A stretch of 8,469 nt of DNA from JBKGYG01 sp046546235. Its GTDB lineage: Bacteria > Bacillota > Clostridia > Lachnospirales > DSM-24629. Both the position numbers and the translations under genes were made by a program. How positions within the stretch are numbered: the first letter of the stretch is position 1; each line of letters opens with the position of its first letter. The DNA is taken from positions 1 to 8,469 of the forward strand of contig JBKGYG010000066.1 in the NCBI GenBank assembly GCA_046546235.1. The letters are read 5' to 3'. Of this stretch, positions 1 to 5,670 are shown piece by piece. A model generated the notes under the pieces. That model saw only the letters and a program-made list of their open reading frames with translations. It was not told the origin of the DNA and did no database searches.

Positions 1-19
1 TTAAATTGACTATAAATTA

Positions 20-93
20 CTAAGGTGGTGGGACAAATCGCGTTGCGAACGTGGCGAAGCCACTTTTGTCCTTTATTAGGAAAGTGCTACTTT
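20..93. other. Compact multi-hairpin (three-way junction) element, possible repeat or structured RNA
   Basis: The arms ggacaaa (31-37) and tttgtcc (65-71) are perfect complements. They enclose two more perfect hairpins: tcgc-GTT-gcga (38-48) and gtggc-GAA-gccac (51-63). Together these form a three-way junction with almost no unpaired bases. A weak outer pairing, ctaa (20-23) with ttag (76-79), and a third small hairpin, aaagt-GCT-acttt (81-93), follow. All three small loops are 3 nt. No open reading frame runs through it, and its GC is clearly higher than that of the A+T-rich DNA that follows. It could be a palindromic dispersed repeat, the end of an insertion sequence, or a structured RNA. 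I cannot assign a family. The structure is seen directly; the biological meaning is unknown. Confidence 0.55.
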
Positions 94-177
94 TGAGATC
101 ATCGGGACTTAGGACATGTTTCCACTAGTCGAGAATCTAAAACTTAAGAGGGTAACTACATTTTTTCTATAATGTTT

Positions 178-208
178 TTGTTATTGGATAATAAGTGTGT
201 ACTATAAT
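178..208 (+). promoter_or_regulatory. Possible housekeeping promoter for mlpA-dut
   Basis: A perfect -10 hexamer TATAAT lies at 203-208. The best -35 candidate is TTGTTA at 178-183, 19 bp upstream, which is longer than the ideal 17. The remaining leader to the mlpA start is about 120 nt, A+T-rich, with no recognisable riboswitch. In DNA this A+T-rich a chance TATAAT is common, so confidence is moderate. The rest of 94-332 holds no gene that I can support. Confidence 0.4.
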
Positions 209-332
209 ATAAAGTAAAAGAATATTTTATTATTGTTTTATAAAACATAATAAAAGAGTAAAAAGTATATATAAACCACTTCAACTACTAAAATAAGAAT
301 GTTGTGGTAATATGATTAAAAGAGGTTAAATA

Positions 333-1595
333 ATGGTTAAAATTGATAAATTAGATAATGGAGTAAAAATAGTAATGGAACAATTACCTTCTGTTAGATC
401 TGTTGCTATTGGCATATGGGTGAAATCAGGTTCAATATATGAAGATGAATATAATAATGGCATTTCACATTTTATAGAACATATGTTATTCAAAGGGACA
501 GAAAAACGCGCAGCAAAACAAATAGCTGAAGATATGTCTGCTATTGGTGGGCATATTAATGCCTTTACAGGAAAAGAATACACATGTTTTTATGCTCAAA
601 CTTTAGATGAACATATTGAAATAGGTATAGATATATTATCAGATATGTTACAGAACTCATTATTTTCGAATGAGGATATTAAAAAGGAAAAAACAGTTGT
701 TCTTGAAGAAATTGATATGGTTGAAGATTCACCTGAAGAAGTGGCATTAGATTCTTTCCATCAAAATGTTTGGAAAGGGCATTCACTAGGTTTTAGTATT
801 CTTGGAGGGAAAGATAATATTAAAAATCTTACAAGAGAAGATCTTATTAATTATTATAAAAAGTATTATACAACAGATAATATAGTTATTTCAGTTGCGG
901 GACATTTTGAATTTAATTATATAAAAGAGCTCTTAAACACATATTTTCGTGATATTAACACTAAATCTTCAAAAGGAAGTATAGAAGACCCTAAATATCA
1001 TAGAAGTTTTTTATATAGGAACAAAGATATAGAACAAGTACATCTATGTTTAGGTTTTGAAGGTATACATTATTATTCAGATAAATTATATACATTAGCA
1101 ATACTTAATACTATCTTGGGTGGAAGTATGAGTTCAAGGTTGTTTCAAGGAATAAGAGAAGAAAAAGGATTAGCTTATTCTATATATTCATTTACAAGCA
1201 CTTATCAAGAGGCAGGATTGTTGAATATTTATGCAGCTACAAATCCAAACTCTATAAATGAAGTGCTAGAACAAGTAAAAGATGAAGTAAGTTGGCTAAA
1301 ACAAAATGGCATAACTCAAGATGAGCTGGATAAAACTAAGGAACAACTAAAAAGCAATTATATAATAGGTTTAGAAAGTACTAATAGTAGAATGAGTAGT
1401 AATGGTAAGTCTATTATCTTATTAAATCGAATAAAAACTCAAGATGAAATTATAGATAAATTAAATACTGTGACTTTAGAAGATTTTAATGAATTAACAA
1501 GAGATATTTTTCAAATGAATGAATTAAGTCTTACTTTTGTAGGCAGAACAAAAAATATTGATATTGAGAAGGTGAAAGATGTATGGGCAGAGTAA
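333..1595 (+). CDS. mlpA: M16 family zinc metallopeptidase (mitochondrial processing peptidase-like, YmxG/MlpA type)
   Basis: The 420-residue protein is a cytoplasmic pitrilysin-clan (inverzincin) peptidase with no signal peptide, close to the roughly 410 residues usual for the YmxG/MlpA group. The inverted zinc motif HFIEH is at residues 46-50: H46 and H50 bind zinc and E49 is the catalytic base. The third ligand is E126 in VVLEEI, 76 residues after H50, the spacing known for processing peptidase beta subunits. The C-terminal half carries the conserved GGSMSSRLFQ...REEKGLAYS block (about 263-284), which includes the Arg/Tyr pair thought to contact substrate. All active-site residues are present, so it should be active; its substrate is unknown. 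The start is supported by AGAGG at 321-325, 7 nt upstream. The last 13 nt overlap dut, so the two are probably translationally coupled. In B. subtilis the homologue sits just upstream of the dipicolinate synthase genes. Confidence 0.93.
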   Translation: MVKIDKLDNGVKIVMEQLPSVRSVAIGIWVKSGSIYEDEYNNGISHFIEHMLFKGTEKRAAKQIAEDMSAIGGHINAFTGKEYTCFYAQTLDEHIEIGIDILSDMLQNSLFSNEDIKKEKTVVLEEIDMVEDSPEEVALDSFHQNVWKGHSLGFSILGGKDNIKNLTREDLINYYKKYYTTDNIVISVAGHFEFNYIKELLNTYFRDINTKSSKGSIEDPKYHRSFLYRNKDIEQVHLCLGFEGIHYYSDKLYTLAILNTILGGSMSSRLFQGIREEKGLAYSIYSFTSTYQEAGLLNIYAATNPNSINEVLEQVKDEVSWLKQNGITQDELDKTKEQLKSNYIIGLESTNSRMSSNGKSIILLNRIKTQDEIIDKLNTVTLEDFNELTRDIFQMNELSLTFVGRTKNIDIEKVKDVWAE

Positions 1596-2032
1596 AAGTT
1601 TATATTGAACAATTAGATGATGCTAAAGATTTACCGTTGCCAAAATATATGAGTTCTGGAGCGGCAGGAATGGATTTATATGCTCATGTAATTACTGACA
1701 CAGTAATTAAAAATGGTGAAATTAAATTAATATCAACAGGAATTAAGATAGCATTACCAGAAGGTTATGAAGCACAAATCAGACCAAGGAGTGGCTTAGC
1801 ATTAAAACATGGTATAAGCCTTGTTAATACACCAGGAACTATTGATTCAGATTATAGAGGAGAAGTTAAAGTTATAGTTATTAATTTTGGTGGAGATGAT
1901 TTTAACATACAACGTGGTGAGAGAATTGCTCAGATGGTTATTAATAAAATAGAACAAATTGACTGGAAAGTTACTGATGCATTAGAAGAAACAGAACGAG
2001 GGGCAGGTGGATTTGGGCATACAGGTGTGTAA
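1583..2032 (+). CDS. dut: dUTP diphosphatase (trimeric dUTPase)
   Basis: The 149-residue enzyme hydrolyses dUTP to dUMP and pyrophosphate, keeping uracil out of DNA and supplying dUMP for thymidylate synthesis. All five motifs of the homotrimeric family are visible in order: AAGMDLYA (27-34), PRSGLA (68-73), GTIDSDYRGEV (85-95) with the catalytic Asp at 88 and the substrate-stacking Tyr at 91, RGERIAQMVI (111-120), and the flexible C-terminal RGAGGFGHTG (139-148), where His stands in the usual Ser position. Length is typical for the family. The start codon lies inside the end of the upstream peptidase gene, with a GAGAAGGTG ribosome site at 1566-1574, so it is probably co-transcribed and coupled. 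A strong terminator follows about 95 nt downstream. Identification is secure. Confidence 0.97.
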   Translation: MGRVKVYIEQLDDAKDLPLPKYMSSGAAGMDLYAHVITDTVIKNGEIKLISTGIKIALPEGYEAQIRPRSGLALKHGISLVNTPGTIDSDYRGEVKVIVINFGGDDFNIQRGERIAQMVINKIEQIDWKVTDALEETERGAGGFGHTGV

Positions 2033-2125
2033 TGAGCTTAAAATCCACATGCTATTATTTATATATTCATCTACTTAAAATTTCTTCTTGAACAACTCTT
2101 GAATTTGCAAAAGCTTGTCTATTAT

Positions 2126-2152
2126 GATTAATCCTCCGGATTAATCTTTTTT
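2126..2152 (+). terminator. Rho-independent terminator of mlpA-dut
   Basis: Perfect 9-bp arms gattaatcc (2126-2134) and ggattaatc (2138-2146) are separated by a 3-nt loop and followed directly by six T (2147-2152). It lies about 95 nt after the dut stop and separates that pair from the transporter operon. Confidence 0.85.
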
Positions 2153-2340
2153 AATAATTCTAAGTTTAATATGAATAATCTTATATTCTGCCATATTCCT
2201 GTATTTTGTGAAGTTTTATCTAAACTTACTATTAACGAAAATATTCAATTATTTATTGAAATATATAAGGATTTACTATTTATTATAAGGATAATAAGTA
2301 TGGTTATGGATATATTTATTAATTAATCTTATAAATAAAT
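2153..2340. other. A+T-rich spacer upstream of the opu promoter with short direct repeats
   Basis: No open frame on either strand looks like a gene here. The 9-mer tataaggat occurs at 2264-2272 and again at 2284-2292, exactly 20 bp apart (about two helical turns). Another 9-mer, tcttataaa, occurs at 2327-2335 and at 2359-2367, 32 bp apart (about three turns); the second copy overlaps the -10 element of the transporter promoter. Face-of-helix spacing would suit regulator binding, but DNA this A+T-rich produces such repeats by chance. Confidence 0.3.
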
Positions 2341-2369
2341 TTGACAAAAAGGGAATCTTCTTATAAAAT
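2341..2369 (+). promoter_or_regulatory. Near-consensus housekeeping promoter of the betaine transporter operon
   Basis: TTGACA (2341-2346) is a perfect -35 hexamer. With an exact 17-bp spacer it is followed by TAAAAT (2364-2369), a one-mismatch -10. Transcription would start near 2376, giving a leader of about 44 nt before the ATPase gene. The leader is too short for a known riboswitch. Osmotic control in this family is often at the promoter, but nothing here proves it. Confidence 0.8.
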
Positions 2370-2419
2370 TATGATTGGCAGTTTTTAGTTAGCTATATAA
2401 CTTTAGGAGGAGAATATAA

Positions 2420-3613
2420 ATGTCCAAGTTGATTGTAAAAGACTTAGATAAAATTTTTGGTCCAGAACCAAAAAAAATAGTTCCTATGATAAAAAAAGGG
2501 ATGTCAAAGTCAGATATCCTTAAAAAAACCGGACATACTGTTGGTGTTTATAATGCTAATTTCGAAGTTAAAGATGGTGAATTTTTTGTCATAATGGGAT
2601 TATCGGGTAGCGGAAAATCTACATTAGTTCGATGTTTAAATCGTTTAATAGAACCATCTTCTGGTAAGATAATGTTAGAAGGTGAGGATGTAGTTTCTTG
2701 TAATAAAGAGAAACTTTTAGAGGTTAGAAGAAAAAAAGTATCAATGGTTTTTCAAAGATTTGGCTTATTACCACATAGAACAATTATTCAAAATGTGGAA
2801 TATGGATTAGAAGTTCAAGGTGTAGAACCAAAAGAAAGGGAGAAAAAAGCAAAAGATGCTATAAATTTAGTTGGATTAAATGGGTATGAAGATTCTTATC
2901 CTGATCAACTAAGTGGAGGTATGCAACAAAGAGTTGGATTAGCTAGGGCTCTTGCAAATGACCCTGAGATTCTACTTATGGATGAAGCTTTTAGTGCTCT
3001 AGATCCGTTGATAAGAAAAGAAATGCAAGATGAATTATTAGATCTACAAGATCGTATGCATAAAACTATAATATTTATCACTCATGATTTAGATGAAGCT
3101 TTAAAGTTAGGTGATAGAATAGCCATTATGAAAGATGGTTCTATCGTACAAATTGGTACGCCTGAAGAAATTTTAACAAATCCAGCCAATGCATATGTTT
3201 CTGATTTTGTTCAAGATGTAAATCGAGCAAAGGTTATTACAGCAAGTTCTGTTATGAGAAAACCAGATTCTGTTATTGTAGAAAAAGATGGTCCACGTGT
3301 TGCTGCTCACAAATTAAAAGAACATGGTCATTCTAGTATTTTTGTAACAGATGCACATAAGAGACTTAAGGGTATAGTTAAGGTAGAAGACGCAATGGAG
3401 CTTGTACATGAAGGAACAAAAGAATTAGATAATATTATTATAGAGGATATTCAAACTACTTCTCCAGATACATATTTAGAAGATTTATTTCCAATGTCTG
3501 CAAATATGAAATATCCGATTGCAGTTATTGATGAGAACAAGAAATTGTTAGGTATAGTTATTCGTTCAGACATTATTACTGGAATGGTAAGAGAGGGGGA
3601 TGAAATTGTTTAA
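2420..3613 (+). CDS. opuAA: Glycine betaine/proline-betaine ABC transporter ATP-binding subunit with CBS domains
   Basis: This 397-residue cytoplasmic ATPase (OpuAA/ProV family, usually about 400 residues) energises compatible-solute uptake. The N-terminal segment (about 1-45), with GPEPKK and ILKKTGHTVGV, is typical of the family. ATPase motifs are complete: Walker A GLSGSGKST (60-68), Q-loop Gln 112, signature LSGGMQQR (164-171), Walker B ILLMDE (184-189), D-loop SALD (192-195) and the switch His 222. Two CBS domains follow at about 275-330 and 340-395; in OpuA transporters this region senses ionic strength or nucleotides and gates activity. A strong ribosome site AGGAGGAG (2405-2412) sits 7 nt before the start. 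The gene overlaps the permease gene by 14 nt. Substrate is inferred from family and neighbours: glycine betaine, proline betaine or carnitine-like solutes. The symbol follows Bacillus; proV would be equivalent. Confidence 0.95.
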   Translation: MSKLIVKDLDKIFGPEPKKIVPMIKKGMSKSDILKKTGHTVGVYNANFEVKDGEFFVIMGLSGSGKSTLVRCLNRLIEPSSGKIMLEGEDVVSCNKEKLLEVRRKKVSMVFQRFGLLPHRTIIQNVEYGLEVQGVEPKEREKKAKDAINLVGLNGYEDSYPDQLSGGMQQRVGLARALANDPEILLMDEAFSALDPLIRKEMQDELLDLQDRMHKTIIFITHDLDEALKLGDRIAIMKDGSIVQIGTPEEILTNPANAYVSDFVQDVNRAKVITASSVMRKPDSVIVEKDGPRVAAHKLKEHGHSSIFVTDAHKRLKGIVKVEDAMELVHEGTKELDNIIIEDIQTTSPDTYLEDLFPMSANMKYPIAVIDENKKLLGIVIRSDIITGMVREGDEIV

Positions 3614-4427
3614 AATACAAGTAGGACCGACAGTTGAAAACTTCTTAGATTGGTTACAAAGTAATTTTCAGCCCCTTTTTGGGTTTGTTAAATCAGTAAT
3701 TGAGTTTATTATGGATAATCTAGAATGGCTTTTTCTTTTATTGCCTTCTATTATATTAATTATACTAATATCAGCTTTATCATGGAAATTAGCTGGCAAG
3801 AAAGTAGCTATATTTACATTTATAGGTTTTGTTTTTATAGATGCAATGGGATTATGGGAACAAACAATGATTACTGTTTCTATGGTGTTGACATCAGCGA
3901 TTATAGCATTAATTATAGGGGTGCCAGTTGGCATATGGGCATCTAAAAATAATTCTGTAGATCGTGTTGTTAGACCTATTTTAGATTTTATGCAGACTAT
4001 GCCAGCTTATGTATATATGATACCAGCAGTTCAGTTTTTTGATATAGGCAAGGTTCCAGGAGTAATTGCAACGATTATATTTGCTATGCCTCCAGCAGTA
4101 CGCTTAACTAATTTAGGAATTAGACAAGTTCCTAAAGATGTTGTAGAAGCTGCTAGAGCTTTTGGTTCGACGGGCAAACAATTATTAATGAAAGTTCAAC
4201 TACCTTTAGCAACAAAAACTATTTTAGCTGGTGTTAATCAGACTATTATGTTATCACTATCAATGGTTGTTTTATCAGCTATGATAGGTGCAAAAGGCTT
4301 AGGGTTTGAAGTTTATAATGGTATTACTCAATTAAAGATTGGTCAAGGTTTTGAAAGTGGTGTTGCAGTTGTTATCCTAGCCATGGTGCTTGATAGAATT
4401 ACTCAAGCATTGGCTAAAAATGACTGA
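3600..4427 (+). CDS. opuAB: Glycine betaine/proline-betaine ABC transporter permease subunit
   Basis: The 275-residue integral membrane subunit (OpuAB/ProW family, about 280 residues in Bacillus) forms the channel as a dimer with the ATPase. Hydrophobic segments are visible at about 43-62, 69-83, 92-114, 134-148, 152-168, 206-232 and 250-266. The cytoplasmic EAA coupling loop, EAARAFGSTGKQLL...LP, lies at about 183-202 and contacts the ATPase. MPAYVYMIP (134-142) is a typical family block. The start is uncertain: ATG 3600 has a purine-rich GAGAGGGGG (3591-3599) abutting it, too close for a normal ribosome site, while an in-frame TTG at 3606 would have about 6 nt spacing. ATG 3600 is kept as the conservative choice; the difference is two residues. 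The 14-nt overlap with the ATPase gene implies coupled translation. Confidence 0.94.
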   Translation: MKLFKIQVGPTVENFLDWLQSNFQPLFGFVKSVIEFIMDNLEWLFLLLPSIILIILISALSWKLAGKKVAIFTFIGFVFIDAMGLWEQTMITVSMVLTSAIIALIIGVPVGIWASKNNSVDRVVRPILDFMQTMPAYVYMIPAVQFFDIGKVPGVIATIIFAMPPAVRLTNLGIRQVPKDVVEAARAFGSTGKQLLMKVQLPLATKTILAGVNQTIMLSLSMVVLSAMIGAKGLGFEVYNGITQLKIGQGFESGVAVVILAMVLDRITQALAKND

Positions 4428-4444
4428 TTATATATAAAAAAATG

Positions 4445-4450
4445 AGGAGG
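4445..4450 (+). promoter_or_regulatory. Ribosome binding site that fixes the opuAC start
   Basis: A perfect AGGAGG stands 6 nt before ATG 4457. An in-frame ATG at 4442 overlaps and precedes this site, so it cannot be served by it. The start at 4457 also yields a proper lipoprotein signal sequence beginning MKKVLSLI. Confidence 0.85.
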
Positions 4451-4456
4451 ATTAAG

Positions 4457-5311
4457 ATGAAGAAAGTATTAAGTTTAATTATTGTAGTAATGTTATTAGT
4501 TACTGTATTTACAGGATGTGGAAAAGACGATGAAAAAGGAACTGTAAAATTAGGTTATGTGAACTGGGCTGAAGGGGTAGCTATGACCCATTTAGCACAA
4601 GTGATATTAGAAGATAAAATGGGATATGAAGTTGATTTAACTATGGCAGATGCAGCTCCTATTTTTACATCTGTTGCAAGTGGAAATTACGATGCTTTTC
4701 TAGACGCTTGGTTACCTGTAACACATGAAGATTATATGGAAGATTATGGTGATGATATTGTTGATTTAGGTTATAATTATGAAGGAGCTAGAATTGGTGT
4801 TGTGGTTCCAGAATATGTAGATATTAATACAATTGAGGAAATGAATGATGCAAAAGATCAATTCGAAGAAGAAATTGTAGGTATTGATGCAGGTGCTGGT
4901 ATTATGAAGGCAACAAATACTGCAATAGATGAATATGATTTAGAGTTTGAATTATTAACATCTAGTGGACCAATGATGGCTGCAGCACTTGAAAAAGCAA
5001 TTGAAAATGGAGATTGGATAGCTGTTACTGGTTGGAAACCACACTGGAAATTTGCAAGATGGGAGCTTAAATTCTTAGAGGATTCTAAAGGTGTTTATGG
5101 AGCTATAGAAAATATCCATACAATAGCAAGAAAAGATATCGAAGAAGATATGCCAGAAGTAGCAGACTTTCTTAAGAACTTCAAATTAGATGACCAACAA
5201 TTAGGTGATTTAATGGGAAGAATTTCTGATGGTGAAACTGGCCAAGAAGAAGATTTGGCTAGAGAATGGATGGAAGATAACGAAGATTTAGTTGATAGTT
5301 GGTTAGATTAA
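4457..5311 (+). CDS. opuAC: Glycine betaine/proline-betaine ABC transporter substrate-binding lipoprotein
   Basis: The 284-residue protein (from ATG 4457) is the extracytoplasmic ligand receptor of the transporter. Its signal peptide has a KK n-region, a hydrophobic core at residues 4-17 and the lipobox FTGC, so Cys21 should be lipidated after cleavage and the protein anchored to the outer face of the membrane. The OpuAC-type domain fills the rest. Tryptophans expected to build an aromatic cage for a quaternary ammonium group are present in NWAEG (W37), DAWLPVTH (W85) and TGWKPHW (W193, W197); which of them bind ligand is inference. The mature chain is very acidic, especially the last 30 residues (EED, WMEDNEDLVD), common for secreted proteins of salt-exposed bacteria but not proof of halophily. 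It is the third gene of the operon, about 30 nt after the permease, and is followed by a strong terminator. Confidence 0.94.
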   Translation: MKKVLSLIIVVMLLVTVFTGCGKDDEKGTVKLGYVNWAEGVAMTHLAQVILEDKMGYEVDLTMADAAPIFTSVASGNYDAFLDAWLPVTHEDYMEDYGDDIVDLGYNYEGARIGVVVPEYVDINTIEEMNDAKDQFEEEIVGIDAGAGIMKATNTAIDEYDLEFELLTSSGPMMAAALEKAIENGDWIAVTGWKPHWKFARWELKFLEDSKGVYGAIENIHTIARKDIEEDMPEVADFLKNFKLDDQQLGDLMGRISDGETGQEEDLAREWMEDNEDLVDSWLD

Positions 5312-5343
5312 TATAGTTTTAAAAAATTAAATGTCAAAGATTG

Positions 5344-5371
5344 AAAAAAGTAGGTTAGCGCCTACTTTTTT
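5344..5371 (+). terminator. Rho-independent terminator of the opu operon
   Basis: Perfect 11-bp arms, aaaaaagtagg (5344-5354) and cctactttttt (5361-5371), enclose the loop ttagcg. The T run is part of the 3' arm and the A run of the 5' arm, a common bacterial form that can also act on the opposite strand. It lies 32 nt after the opuAC stop. Confidence 0.85.
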
Positions 5372-5380
5372 ACTTTATAG

Positions 5381-5514
5381 GCAAGAGAACTTTTCTATAA
5401 AGTAAGAAATAGCTACTAGGAACATTCAATAGCCCAACTCTTACAAACAAATATCTAGAGAGTTAAAGTTATACTAGCATATCTAAAAGGTACAACATAA
5501 TTCATAATTTCTAA
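5381..5514 (+). pseudogene. Decayed C-terminal fragment of a group II intron reverse transcriptase/maturase (LtrA type)
   Basis: Reading 5381-5416 gives ARELFYKVRNSY, then TAG where a Trp codon is expected. Shifting by one base at about 5417-5419 continues as TFNSPTLTNKYLES (5422-5463), an in-frame TAA (5464), then SYTSISKRYNIIHNF and the natural-looking stop TAA at 5512-5514. This matches, from memory of the family, the C-terminal end of group II intron maturases, where an A-x-x-L/W...R-x-x-YWR-x-x-NSP block is followed by a TNKxLESxGYTSI-like tail. One frameshift and two nonsense codons make it dead. Everything upstream of about residue 45 from the end is missing. Normal introns have the maturase stop just before domain V, exactly what is seen here. 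Assignment rests on pattern recognition, not on a search. Confidence 0.7.
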
Positions 5515-5557
5515 TGAACCATCGTGTAACAAAACGTACGAGTCCAGTGTAAAAGTC
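5515..5557 (+). other. Degenerate group II intron domain V-like sequence
   Basis: The stretch begins tgaaccatcgtgta, immediately after the maturase remnant stop, and continues aaaacgtacg then ccagtgtaaaag. It parallels, from memory, the domain V of many bacterial introns (GAACCGCCGT..., a short loop, CGTACG..., GGTGGTGTGAGAGG), with substitutions that break the helix, so it should no longer be catalytic. Domain VI and the 3' splice boundary are not clearly recognisable; the following 5558-5615 is plain A+T-rich sequence without identified features. Confidence 0.55.
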
Positions 5558-5615
5558 TTATTTTTATTATCATGAATGAATATGGTGTATATACTTCAAT
5601 AATACTAATTTAATC

Positions 5616-5643
5616 ACATAATAATTTGTTTTATCATATCTTA
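5616..5643 (+). promoter_or_regulatory. Sigma-K-type mother-cell promoter of dpaA
   Basis: CATATCTTA (5635-5643) fits the sigma-K -10 consensus CATANNNTA exactly. The dinucleotide AC (5616-5617), the core of the sigma-K -35 element, lies exactly 17 bp upstream. Sigma-E has a related -10, so it may share or replace sigma-K here. Expected transcription start is near 5650, only about 20 nt before the dpaA start. The match agrees with known biology, since spoVF of Bacillus subtilis is a sigma-K operon. Confidence 0.7.
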
Positions 5644-5652
5644 TAACAAAAG

Positions 5653-5670
5653 ATAAACACTGGTGTTTAT
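5653..5670. promoter_or_regulatory. 18-bp palindrome abutting the dpaA start codon
   Basis: The arms ataaacac (5653-5660) and gtgtttat (5663-5670) are perfect complements around a central tg. The palindrome ends on the base before ATG 5671 and contains the only, weak, ribosome site (ggtg, 5662-5665). It would lie at the very 5' end of the mRNA made from the sigma-K-like promoter. It could be a dimeric regulator's operator, an mRNA 5' hairpin limiting translation, or chance. Confidence 0.5.

Noticed and set aside
326..583. Reverse-strand open frame of 85 codons inside the peptidase gene
   Set aside because: It is antisense to the strongly conserved zinc-motif region, has no ribosome site and no protein-like composition; it is a shadow of the real gene.
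2370..2419. Possible riboswitch or leader regulation in front of opuAA
   Set aside because: The leader after the strong promoter is only about 44 nt with no stable structure, too short for a known riboswitch class.
3668..3946. Reverse-strand and +1 frame openings inside the permease gene
   Set aside because: Both overlap a clear permease coding region in the wrong frame and have no start signals; the forward one is rich in Tyr/Ile from out-of-frame membrane codons.
4442..4456. Upstream in-frame ATG for opuAC
   Set aside because: The ATG overlaps the AGGAGG that serves ATG 4457; the later start gives a standard lipoprotein signal peptide.
5370..5405. Perfect 11-bp inverted repeat (ttactttatag / ctataaagtaa) with a 14-nt loop
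   Set aside because: It straddles the end of the opu terminator and the maturase remnant; the right arm reads as maturase coding sequence, so the pairing is more likely chance in A+T-rich DNA than a second terminator or operator. There is no T run after it.
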